Shown piece by piece: positions 49,503-60,136 of a stretch of 64,000 nt of DNA. Position numbers and translations under genes: made by a program. The DNA comes from Metopolophium dirhodum (lineage: Eukaryota; Arthropoda; Insecta; Hemiptera; Aphididae), in the NCBI RefSeq assembly GCF_019925205.1, contig NC_083566.1:35347558-35411557 (forward strand). The letters are read 5' to 3'. The notes below the pieces were generated by a model. It saw nothing but the letters and a program-made list of their open reading frames with translations, was not told the origin of the DNA and searched no databases. Numbering within the stretch: position 1 is the first letter of the stretch; the number at the start of each line of letters is the position of its first letter.

Positions 49503-49519
49503 TTTTTTTTTTTTTTTTT
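49503..49519 (-). repeat. Poly(T) run, possible A-tail of a minus-strand retroposon
   Basis: A run of about 17 T is followed on the plus strand by ATCAGACGCGGTTCACAGC. On the minus strand this reads GCTGTGAACCGCGTCTGAT followed by an A-tail, as expected at the 3' end of a retroposed element. The body of the element was not identified. Confidence 0.3.
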
Positions 49520-50099
49520 ATCAGACGCGGTTCACAGCAACAGAATAAAGTCTATTAGTTCATAGTTGTATTATTATAGGCGTAGTTATAAATATACATA
49601 GAACAAAATAAAACAAAAGCCAAAATCACAAAGGAAGCAATCCATCATCGCTCCGCCCCCCCCTCAAAAAAAGACGCCACCTAATGACATAGCAGCCTTT
49701 CAAAATTGAAAACGATTTATTATTTTGTTTTTAATATTCGTTCATATATTGCGTAGGTATATGTAGCTAATTGTTTGTCTGATTCGGATTTCTTGTTTCT
49801 ATTACCAGTGTTTTTCATTTGAATAAAAAAAAACTACCACTTAGAGCTTATCATTAAAACATTAATGATTAGGTCACGAAAAATGTATCAATTGAATTGC
49901 GTTTTTATTAATAAATTTTGGTTTTTTTTTACTGGGAGTTGGTCCGTAATTAGCATGCACGGGACCGAAGGAAATGTACACCCTAAAAATTCAGTGTCAT
50001 GCTGGTGTATACCGCGTTATAGGTATTCGGATTTCTGAGTGTCGGCGATATTGTTTGAGTACGCAGAGTTGTTTGGTTCTTGACACGCCGTGCAAATAA

Positions 50100-50955
50100 G
50101 TGCGGTGCATTACAAACGACCTATACATAATAATCAATATTCTCGTCCTATATTATACGTCCAACTTTTTATCGACGATGTAGACAGGCGGTGCAGCGGA
50201 ATCGAATCCGCAGCGGATAATATAATTTAGCGATATAGGTACATAAATGGGTTTGGACACACGATTGTTATTATATTATTGTCTTGTACGATCGGCGGCA
50301 TCGTGATAATTATTATGATATTATATTATTATCTTGGACACGCGACTGCGCTACCTAATGCCCATCACACAAACCTATATCGTCTGTACGACTGAAGTAT
50401 GCACACGTGTTGTTATTATATCCTGCAGATGTATTTTTATACGTGGACAATAACACGCCGTAGCGGTACCGTCTGTGCTCACGTGACTATAACGCAAGTG
50501 CCGAGACAACTGTAACAGGTATAATATTAATATATAAGTAATAAATATAATACGCCGGCGAAGAAAACGACGTTTATAATAATAATATTATCGTTATAGA
50601 GGAATAGACGGCCGAACCGGACGCAGACGCAAAAGCAGCTCCGGCGACGGTCTTCTTCTTCTTCTTCTTCTTCTCGGCCGTCTCTAATCTTGACCGCGCG
50701 CGCCGTCGTCCGCGGGTGACCTGCAGAGTTCAGACCCGGAGGCTGCACGCATAATGATAATATGTTGGTTTAACTGCCGCCGCGCATCGGCTCGCGTTCA
50801 TCGCGGGGCCGACGGCGTGTGCTCGCAATTTTTTTCCCCGCTCCCGTATAATATATACGCATATGTATAATTGCACCTATATTAGGCGACTGCACAGCAC
50901 CTCGGCTGTCGGCCGCCGCGAATACCTGCTATAATAATATTATAGCAATGACAAA
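50100..50955 (+). promoter_or_regulatory. CpG-rich promoter-like region
   Basis: Strong local rise in GC with many CpG steps, a CTT repeat at about 50651-50672, and a TATA-like TATAATATATACG near 50848. It precedes the candidate first coding exon at 50956. The position and composition match the CpG segments at 18.6-19.2 kb and 56.3-56.8 kb. Confidence 0.45.
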
Positions 50956-51052
50956 ATGTACGGAGGAGTGGGTCACTCCAAGGACGCGGCCCCAATGTTC
51001 CGGTTGCCCGTACGCGCGTCAGAGACGAGCACGTCGTGCGGTCCACGACACG
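50956..51052 (+). CDS. Candidate first coding exon of an unidentified gene
   Basis: An ATG in a good context (ACAAAATGT) opens 32 codons plus one base, then a donor CACG followed by GTATGT at 51053. The peptide begins MYGGVGHSKDAAPMFRLPVR and ends TSCGPRH. An in-frame stop about 11 codons upstream (TAA near 50930) fits a true start. I do not recognise the protein. The rest of the gene is not visible downstream in the window, which implies an intron of at least 13 kb if real. It could also be untranslated or unspliced sequence. Confidence 0.35.
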
Positions 51053-53774
51053 GTATGTACCTATATATCATACGAAAACTAATACCATTGCCGATCGACT
51101 GTGAAGGCACAGTACGGGGTGTCGTGGGATAATATATGAAATGAACAATTTAAGATATCGTAGCGACGACGGTCATCGTATGTGTACATTGATCGTATAA
51201 TGCGTTATCACATGTGTCGAACTGTCGCCGAAGAATATGTTCTTACGTCGAATAGAGCTGCGTATCGCCGTCTTATCAATTGACATTTACCATGGTCAAC
51301 AAGACAAAGATAATGAACGGTTTAAAACAATTAGTTATTGTCGTGTATACGCGACGCGAAGGCTATAACAGATATATTTCGGTTTCCGATTTTAAAACCG
51401 TCAAACGAGTAAATTATCGACACCTGCTGTATGAGCTTATTTAAATTCTCCTTTTGGTGACCACGATAACAAGTAATGCACAAAAGGATAATTAAACAGA
51501 GGTCCAATAGGATTTACACTATATAACTCTAAGGTTACTTTACTCTCGAACAGCTGACCACGATAACAAGTACTGGATAAGAAAGTAAGTATAACAATGT
51601 CCTCGACTACCTTTAAAAGTGTTTTTCACCACAAACGTCTCTGTATGAACACTACGTGATATAAAATTCTTTAAAATAGGAGTAAAGAATAACAAGTAAC
51701 ACTTAGTAAAAATAATTTAAACATAATAAAAGATATCAAAAAAGAAATGTAAAAATACTGTTCGCTAGCAACGGCACTTTGCGAATGAATCGAACAGCCC
51801 CGCTCCCGTCGCAGACGTCGCCTTATGTAGTCGTTGAAATGTTGATGACTCGGCTTCATTGTCTTCTGCTTCTTATGAAGGTAATCGTTATTTAATTTTT
51901 TATAATTTTTTTTTAATTATGTACATAATCAACAGTTATAATGCATAAAATTAAAAATACCATAACATTACTACTATATTAATTGTTATAATATTATGAC
52001 TGTTAAATTAAAAGCATGCTTTAAAGTTTAAACCTAACAACATTTCTTGAGATAAATATTTTTAATGATTTATAATTTTTCTCTAAGAATTCTAAAAATT
52101 TATAAAAAAAATACATGAACTAAAATATTTGTAATTACCAGGTTGTTTCCCATTCTTTAGAATTTTTACAATAGGACACGTCATGTGCTGCAAATTTAAA
52201 CTATTAGCCCCCCACCCCTAATTGTTTTCTGTTAATTTATATTTTAATAGGCATTACCATCCATAACCATAAGATAATATGGAACAAAAATAGAGGGGCT
52301 TCAGCACCCCCAGTTTTTTCATTGAAATTGCGCCCCTGTAGTTTTAATAAATTGGAAGTTATGCAGTTTTATACAATTTTCCAAAACTTCCTCTGTCGAA
52401 CATTCACCTATTTAACAAAAGGCTATTCAAATCACGTTTAAAAACAACAAGAAACCAGCAAGTTTTAACTTGAATGACATTTAATTTATAGTTGAGAATT
52501 CAACAATCAACATATTACAATAATAACAGTCGAATAATAGTAGCTTAGCTGTAGTTCAGATTTTAATTTAGAATATAACTCAAAAATCACGAATTTTTCC
52601 GATTATGAGACCTTGATCAATAAATTCCTTTTATCAAAAGACCCCTAGTTACGAAATGTTGACAAAATTCGTGGGTTCATTTTTGAGAAAATATTTACAG
52701 ACATGAAATGGTTGCGTAGTATAGGATAATAATTGCTTACTATGTCATTGTATGAATTTTTAATATTTTGAGATATGATTTTAAAATTTGAAAACAAAAG
52801 TTCCAGTTATTGTATGATATTATAACTTACCATGCAAATATTTTATTTAACGTCTTATCGATGTCGAAGTACAAACGTAGGTAATATTAAATTTGTTTTA
52901 AAAAAAAAAAAAGGCCGTTTTTCCAAAAGCAAGAAAATAATACTTTCTTAAACATAATAGGTACCTATTATAACTATTCTGCAGTTTCGCTTTCCCAATG
53001 AAAGGTTAGCGTAAGCGGTGATCTCGTCTTGGTCATCATAACATATCGGCTAGGTACCTAGGTAATTTAAAGACGTGAAATACTGATGAAACAATATTTG
53101 AAGATTTTCAAGAATATACGTTTATATTTGTATATCTATGCACGCATAATAGTAACCAGTAGTGGGTAGATATATCTATATGTAACATCCAGACACAAAA
53201 TGTATTTACTAAGAGTTATAGTTTAATAGGTATATAGAAAATTATTGCTAGCATTATGATACACAATTTTTACCCATTAAAGAAAACCGAACAAATAATA
53301 ATGTATAAATTACTATAAATTTGATTACGATTATTAAGATAATATTATGCTTATCGATTGATTGTTCTTAAAATAATTTATATAAGCTATCAAGAACAAT
53401 ATATTACTATAAGTTGTATTTTTAAAGTTTTTGTAAAAGCTAAAATAATAATTTTATATTTGAATGGATTAAAAAATTAATTTTAAGGCTTAATAATTGT
53501 TATGTTTTTTATGATGTATATAATAGTATTACAGATTTTATAATTGTCTACGTCTTAACATTTTTTATAAAATATTTAGCCTTTTGAGTACCTATTCAAG
53601 TAAAAACCGTTTCTAACAAGTTATTTGATAAATAAAAAATTACACTTTCATTTGGCCGTATATAGAGTATCGACACATAGTTATGAGAAATATAACATAA
53701 TATCTAATACAGTTATATTATTGATCATTGGACAAATCATGAGTTTATGTCGTTATTTGTCCGATCTCTCTATA
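51053..53774. other. Region without recognisable gene
   Basis: AT-rich DNA after the CpG segment. C-rich stretches at 52207-52220 and 52300-52340 (ending GCGCCCCTG) resemble decayed DNA-transposon ends. No exon supported. Confidence 0.5.
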
Positions 53775-53984
53775 AAATAATAAATAACACTTATACCTCG
53801 GTGAAATCGTTGGAAATTTCATCTTTTATCTGAATTCATTAAAATTGATCAGTAAAATATAGTATATTTTAGATGTTGATAAATTACTTTAAAAAATGTC
53901 TTAAATATTCTAAATTTTAATGAATTCAGATAAAAGATGAAATTTCCAACGATTTCATCGAGGTATAAGTGTTATTTATTATTT
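53775..53984. repeat. Nearly perfect 72-bp inverted repeat (long hairpin)
   Basis: Arms 53775-53846 and 53913-53984 are reverse complements at 71 of 72 positions, the one difference being CTCGGTG against CTCGATG. The loop is 66 bp and AT-rich. There are no obvious transposon-type termini and no gene overlaps it. Transcription of either strand would give a near-complete 72-bp double-stranded stem. Confidence 0.9.
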
Positions 53985-55930
53985 AATATGAAATATGATA
54001 AGGATAACCAAGGGGTAAAGGGGTATCAATCACTTAATCCAAAATTTCTTTTTTTTATAGATATAATAATAATTATTTACTGTTATATGTCATTCGGTAT
54101 CGTGATCCGGCCCCGTATCGTGCGTATACATTAGGTAGATACCTATCTAAAGGTATATAATTACGAACATGCGCAGTACTCTTTTGTAGCTTTATCATAT
54201 ACCTAAATAGAAATTTTTAAATCCCTTAATATTTTCAAAGGTAGTTAAATATAACGATATGCAATAGCTTAATTTATAGTTTAATTGAACGTATTATCAT
54301 TAACTGTAAGTGTGTATTTTTATTGCACCACAAGTGACCCCTAACCGTAGGTTTTCCAAACTTTCTAGACACACTACACGGGTATACCTGAATCCTATTA
54401 TGTTACAATTTGTATGCAAATTATATTCCACACAATAGTTTATTTATATTTCTAGTGCAACAGTAGGTACTGTTATTTTTATCGAAAATTGTCGAATAGT
54501 ATCGTATGACATCCGCGTAACTGTCACAAATCAGTTTTTCTTTTCTTTTAAATTTATATTTCCTTGATATTGGAAAACCGTTTAAGGTCATTGACAGTAA
54601 AAACCAACTACATTTACGTATATAAAAAAATACAAGTATGTACCTAAAAAAACAATATAATATCATAATATATGAGATTCGTATATTTAAGATGAATTAT
54701 ATATGTGCAGTAGCCAGGAATATGAATCTATGATTCGGTAATAAATCAGTAATAAACTAGTGAAGTATAACTTTGTAAAATTAACTAGTTCCAAAAACTC
54801 TACATTCGTAGTCTTCTACAACATTAGATTTTTTTTAGAGTTTTTGGTTTAGTGTTTCAGATTTTCAGAATAAAATATTTCTTACGTAGGTAAAAATTTA
54901 ATATATAACATTTGTTCTAATTTTCTGCACAGTTTTCTACTATGTTTTTAAGATTACATGTAATTTTTAATAAACAGAGTTGTAGTTATTGGAGATTATT
55001 ATCTTTGATTATTGAAAGCTCTCTGTATAAAAATAAAAACAAATACTTCCTGAAAAAGAATAACCAATAATACGTATATGGTACATATTATTATAAATAA
55101 TAGTATATTAGTATAATATAATAACCATAATTTATTTAAAGTCATGTGGATAACTTGAAAACAAATGTGGTTTATATCGAAGATTTTCAGTAAAATAAAT
55201 GTAAGAGCGTTTGCGAGCATATAGAATTATATTAATAATATATTCTTATATTGATAAATTCATAATGACCAGAAACTATGTATCATACCTACCTAGGTTT
55301 ACATGGACATTTTTATGCACAAACATTTTAATAATATAGAAGCTATGAATAATGATAATATCGTCTTAAAATTATGGGTTTACATACAAAATCATTTTAT
55401 AACTTAAAATTTTAACTATACTGGTAAAAATATAAGTACGTACAATATTATACTGAGTGACTCACCATGCGTGCTCACTGCTGATCGCTCATCCTTATTT
55501 TATCAGTTTTCTGTGAATTTATTTAAATTCAAGTTTTTTTAATATTCAAGTATCTATACCTACTAATAAGGACCATATTTTCAAATAACTACTTAGATTT
55601 TCTATGATGCCATTTAAGAAGTATTCTGCATTCGTGTGTTGATGAACAGATATAATTTGATCATATGAGAACCTCGCTTTTTACTGTAAATTTATATATG
55701 ATTTTTTAACAATTTTGATGTTTTGAGTTAGTAAATTGTATTAAATATTAATTAAGGACAATATCTATCACTTATCAATAATAATAGGTGTATATGGTGT
55801 AGGGGTTATAGTTATATAATGTGTCTACACATTAAATATAAAGTAGATATAGGTAATATACTTAGCAACTAGCAAGTCTTGCACTCAAAAGTCAAATTAA
55901 CCAGAGTCCAGAACCCATAACATTCGTGTT
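53985..55930. other. Intergenic or intronic AT-rich DNA
   Basis: No exon supported. A segment around 55454-55620 (GAGTGACTCACCATGCGTGC at its start) resembles 57345-57530 and probably belongs to one dispersed element family. Confidence 0.5.
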
Positions 55931-56277
55931 ATGTGGCCGAGCGGACTAAGGCGTCGGCTGCGACGCAGCCGACCCGAGTTCGATACCTCGGCCGCGGGCG
56001 GCATTTTTCTTCGGGCAAGTCACGGCGTCCGGAGAAGAAGTGCCGCCATCCCCCCACCCGGGGCATGGCAGAAACCTATACGGGTGCCCCATTAGAAATT
56101 CTGCCAAAACACAACACACACGTGTACCAACCTACCCAATTTAAAAACCTACAGTGCCCTCCCCCACACCCAATGGCCCATGTTGCCGCGGGTTACCCAA
56201 TGAAAAAAAAAAAAAATAAAATAATAATTATAATAATAATAATAATAATAGTAATAGTAATAATAATAGTAATATGA
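55931..56277 (+). mobile_element. tRNA-derived SINE with A-rich and ATA-repeat tail
   Basis: The head copies a tRNA of the long-variable-arm type (Ser/Leu-like). A-box TGGCCGAGCGGACTAAGG, a GTCGGCTGCGACGCAGCCGA stem and B-box GAGTTCGATACCTC are all present, so RNA polymerase III could initiate here. About 200 bp of unrelated body follows, then a run of A and (ATA)n. It is not a functional tRNA: the acceptor ends do not pair and the sequence continues into the body. The 114-codon open frame across it is incidental. Confidence 0.85.
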
Positions 56278-56279
56278 TT

Positions 56280-56814
56280 TTATATTATGACGACGACGAA
56301 GACAGTGTCGTTGATCGGTGGAGAAAAATCGGCGGCACGGAAGGGGCGTGTTCACGCGAGACCGGAGAGTGGCACTATAATATACACCAGCGAGCGATAG
56401 TGCGGCCGCGGCGAATTAACAGTCGGCCGGAGAACACGATAATATAACGTCGATAACGGACAGTCGGTCGGGACGTGCATGTGTGTTGACCACAACAGAA
56501 TATCGCGCCGTTTATTTTTGTTCCTCCGACGTTCTCGTCGGTCTTCCGTCGGCCCACCGTCTCGAATTTACCGCTCGCGCCAGGAACATTATAATATGCC
56601 GCACGATCCGATGCATACTTGATATACGTCTTGTGACCGCCGGCGTAACGAAACCATACATCGTAATAACAAAGGGCACCCGTGGTCCGGGATACCCGAC
56701 GACGACCGTCGACCACAACATCCAGTGGCACTGCAGGCCGCCACTGGACCTGGGCAGCAACTACCACCGAAGGGGGGGACGTGTGTCGTCGCCTCGCCGA
56801 ACGTCTACGTTTGG
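56280..56814 (+). promoter_or_regulatory. CpG-rich segment with splice donor, possible promoter and first exon
   Basis: GC- and CpG-rich stretch directly after the SINE, ending at TTTGG followed by GTAAGT (donor at 56815). Frames are open on both strands, which in GC-rich DNA has little weight. It may be an alternative 5' exon of the same unidentified gene as 50956-51052 or of another gene. Strand is inferred from the donor. Confidence 0.35.
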
Positions 56815-57309
56815 GTAAGTGCCGATACGATGGCGTTACGTTGATAATGACATTGTAGCAATCGAAACGAATACTTTTTCGACTTTGCAAACGATAACAT
56901 ATAATATGTAGGTAGGTAGGTAGGTCATTCGTTTTCGTTAAAAATAATTTATTCCGACCAATTGTTTTATGTTATATCAACTTATTTTTTATTTACAATC
57001 GATTATGTAATAGCTATCAGAAACAAAATGATTGATAAATCAATAAAAAAAAAAAAAATTACCCAACGGATGCATACTATGTCTAAGGTTAAGCTTAGCC
57101 ATCTGATACCAGTATACTACAATTTTTTTATTCACAACAATAATTTATTGGTCACAATTTCCATATATTTTGATTAAACACAAAAAGTTCGACTCATCAC
57201 TGGTATTGATTGTAAAAACAGTTGAGATACGTTATCTATTTGGTCGTCATAATTTTAGATTATATTATTTTATTTGTCATTACGCATTTCTGAAGATAAA
57301 ATCTACATA

Positions 57310-57333
57310 CCTAACCTAACCTAACCTAACCTA
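57310..57333. repeat. Interstitial telomere-like array (CCTAA)4
   Basis: Four complete CCTAA units and a partial fifth in a row. TTAGG is the canonical arthropod telomere repeat. Shorter traces occur at 7502-7514 and 47464-47482. Confidence 0.7.
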
Positions 57334-57339
57334 CATACG

Positions 57340-57725
57340 CATTGAGTATACATACACTAGGCATGCTCATTGCTCACCCCATTTTCGATTTACTAATGAA
57401 TCTATTCAAATCCTGATTTTTGTAATTTTTAAGTATACCTACTATTATATTATAATGACCTTAATTTCAAATAATAATAAAAAAAAATACTCAGGTTTTG
57501 TATACTATTTAAGGAATATCCTGTGGCGATACAAATTGAAAAAAAGAAGTTTGTACCACCACAGGACACTTCTTATTGGCTTTAAAGGTAAAAAAATCTA
57601 AGTATATGAAAATATGGTAATTATCAAGTAGGTACTTATACTTAAAAATACATACGTATATTATAATAAATACATTATTAAATGAATAAATGAAGGTGAG
57701 CATACTTGGTGAATCACCCCGTGTA
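57340..57725. repeat. Dispersed element with CTCACC/GGTGAG ends
   Basis: The left part (GCATGCTCATTGCTCACC) and right part (GGTGAGCATACTTGGTGAATCACC) form an imperfect inverted pair. The left 180 bp resembles 55454-55620. It looks like a MITE family; the boundaries are approximate. Confidence 0.4.
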
Positions 57726-59524
57726 TCATAAAATAACGTTTATTTTTGGTTAAGTAAATTAAAACCCGCCTGTATTGAACAATTTTCTTACATAATACAA
57801 TACAATTTTAAAAACCAGGTAATATATTATTTTTGAAAAGGACAAAAAGCGAACATTTTTAAATTTTAACAAAACAATACAGGTGCTATTAAACGCTGCG
57901 GAAATTAAAACGATTTCTAAGACATATTTAATATCCATGAAGTTATATTTTATAGTATATTATATGGATTATTCAGTTTAACTATAACTAATAATAATAT
58001 GTGTCAACAACATTTATGTATTGATTGTAAGTAATTTATTAAATCCATTTACTATGACGATTACCTATCGATCAATAATACCTATTTATAGAGTTATTTG
58101 GATAAAACTTTTATCGTATTTTTCGTCTATTAATTAATTGACACTAGCTGTTATTATAGAGTAATAATAATTTTAAAAAAAATTATATGACTATAAAGTT
58201 GGGGATATGATGATTATTATTAAATTAATTTTGTTTGACACATCGTGTCATCTTAATACTCAACAAATTTATTTTGTACGTGACTTAAATTTTTTTTTGA
58301 AACCTAGGACCCAATCATAATACATTATTTTAATTTATAATTGTATACACGTATAAAATGTCAATAATGAATTAATATACAATATAATGATGATAAGATA
58401 ACAGACTCGCGTTAATAAATTTAACGATTTGCTATAAATGTGATAATATTAAATAATAAAACTTTTTTTTTATTGAACAAAAATGTATATATTTACAATC
58501 GTCAATCTGTAGTTACATGTTATACGATAAGTAAATTTAATGAGATTTGATTGACGGGAGGGGAAGGCACGCCGTGGAAAAGTAGTAATACTATAGGTAT
58601 TTAGAATGAACACTTAATCGTTTTGACCATTCTATAATATTAATTTAAAGAAAAATGTCATATTATAATAAAAATGTTATTAAAGACGTTCAATTCGAAA
58701 ATAGAGTTATTCTCATCTAATTGAGTTGATAGATAGTAATAGGCACTGTAATATTATTCATCAACTTACAAATAATGGATTTTTTAACTAATCAGTAAAG
58801 ACAATAAACAAAAATTTGAAATTAAATTAATGTTTAAACTAGTGATCACGTATTGTTATTTAAAACAATCGCACACTTTCACTAAGATCGACGTGAATAC
58901 AAATAAAGTAAAAAGAGTGCTCACGTTTTGGTTCGAGTTTCAATTAATTTCATACAATATTTTGTGTTTTTACTCATAATATTATAATAATATCTGAAAT
59001 AATATAATAATTATATTTTATATGAGAATTTTTCACATGGTATTGTGCAATACGAAACGTTGGATTGCCGTAATGAATACACAAGTAACTAAGAAAATAA
59101 TGATAATGTGTTAAGTATGAACATTAAAAAAAAAAAATAATAATAATACCAAACAATGACCTTATGTAATCCCACAACACCTACCGTTACATTTAAATGG
59201 GCTTATGAAAAGCGAATACACATTAGGTCACTATGGTTGAATATATTATAATATACTGGATAGTGTGCCTAGAAAGTTTGGAAATCCTCGATTTGTATAG
59301 GTACCTCCTGAATATCGCGTATTCGCATATATTGTGACATGCAACTGTTCATGATTAATTAAATTTAATCAATTTAATGCAATGTATACTTACTAATTTC
59401 AATTCTTGGTAATCTCTGATCACTGCATATTATATTATTATATATTTGATCTCCACTGCAAGGGTTTCAAATTTTCTAGAAATACTGCATAATGGTACAG
59501 TAGCAATGGTTAATATGATCAGCC
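57726..59524. other. AT-rich DNA without recognisable gene
   Basis: Nothing beyond AT-rich simple sequence and chance open frames could be supported here. Confidence 0.6.
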
Positions 59525-59692
59525 CAGTATAGCGTATCTAAGATTTTCAAGGGGGAGCTATACAATTTTTAATAGACATTCAGTATACACATATTATATT
59601 TATATCATTATATCTATACATGTTGTATTTTGTACACAATTTGGTCTCCGGTGGGTGGGGGGTGACTCCCCTTACCCGTAGATACGCCACTG
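59525..59692. mobile_element. Short hAT-like MITE with 8-bp target duplication
   Basis: 168 bp. The left end reads CAGTATAGCGTATCTAAG...AAGGGGGAG. The right end reads, as reverse complement, CAGTGGCGTATCTACGGG...AAGGGGAG. Flanking 8-mers GATCAGCC (59517-59524) and GAGCAGCC (59693-59700) match at 7 of 8 bases, as expected for a hAT-type insertion. Non-coding. Confidence 0.8.
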
Positions 59693-59976
59693 GAGCAGCC
59701 TATAGACTAACATTTGAGGAATTGATAACATTTAAATTTAGTTTTTAAGATATGAGAGGTCATAAACTCATAACTCTAAAGATATAGTTTAACCATACGA
59801 AGTATCTAATATCAATAATCTAAATTACAAAAAAGTATTGTATCATACCTAACGATTAAAGACTAATGGTGAATGATAAAAAGTAGTGATAGTGTAGATA
59901 TAATTATTTTTGGTATATAAAATATATTAGTTTTTACACACATTACATATGCATACAATTATTATTCGTTCATATA

Positions 59977-60136
59977 CAGTGAAACTTCCGTACATCGATC
60001 TTCCATTTAACGAAATATCTTAGGAAACTACGATCAAATAAGAACCAAATTTACGTAAGTCTATTTAACAAATTTCTCTATAATGAGAACTTTTTTTCGT
60101 TGCTAGTTGAGACTTGCTAATATGAAAGTGTTACTG
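59977..60136. mobile_element. Pogo-like MITE, 160 bp
   Basis: Bounded by TA on both sides. The left terminus is CAGTGAAACTTCCGTAC; the right terminus, read as reverse complement, is CAGTAACACTTTCATA. A TA duplication and a CAGT-A terminus fit the Tc1/mariner (pogo) group. Non-coding. Confidence 0.65.

Noticed and set aside
55931..56010. Functional tRNA gene
   Set aside because: A- and B-boxes are present but there is no paired acceptor stem or proper 3' end, and the sequence runs on into a SINE body.
55933..56277. 114-codon open frame over the SINE
   Set aside because: The sequence is a tRNA-derived SINE with an A/ATA tail; the frame ends in a Lys/Ile repeat from the tail.
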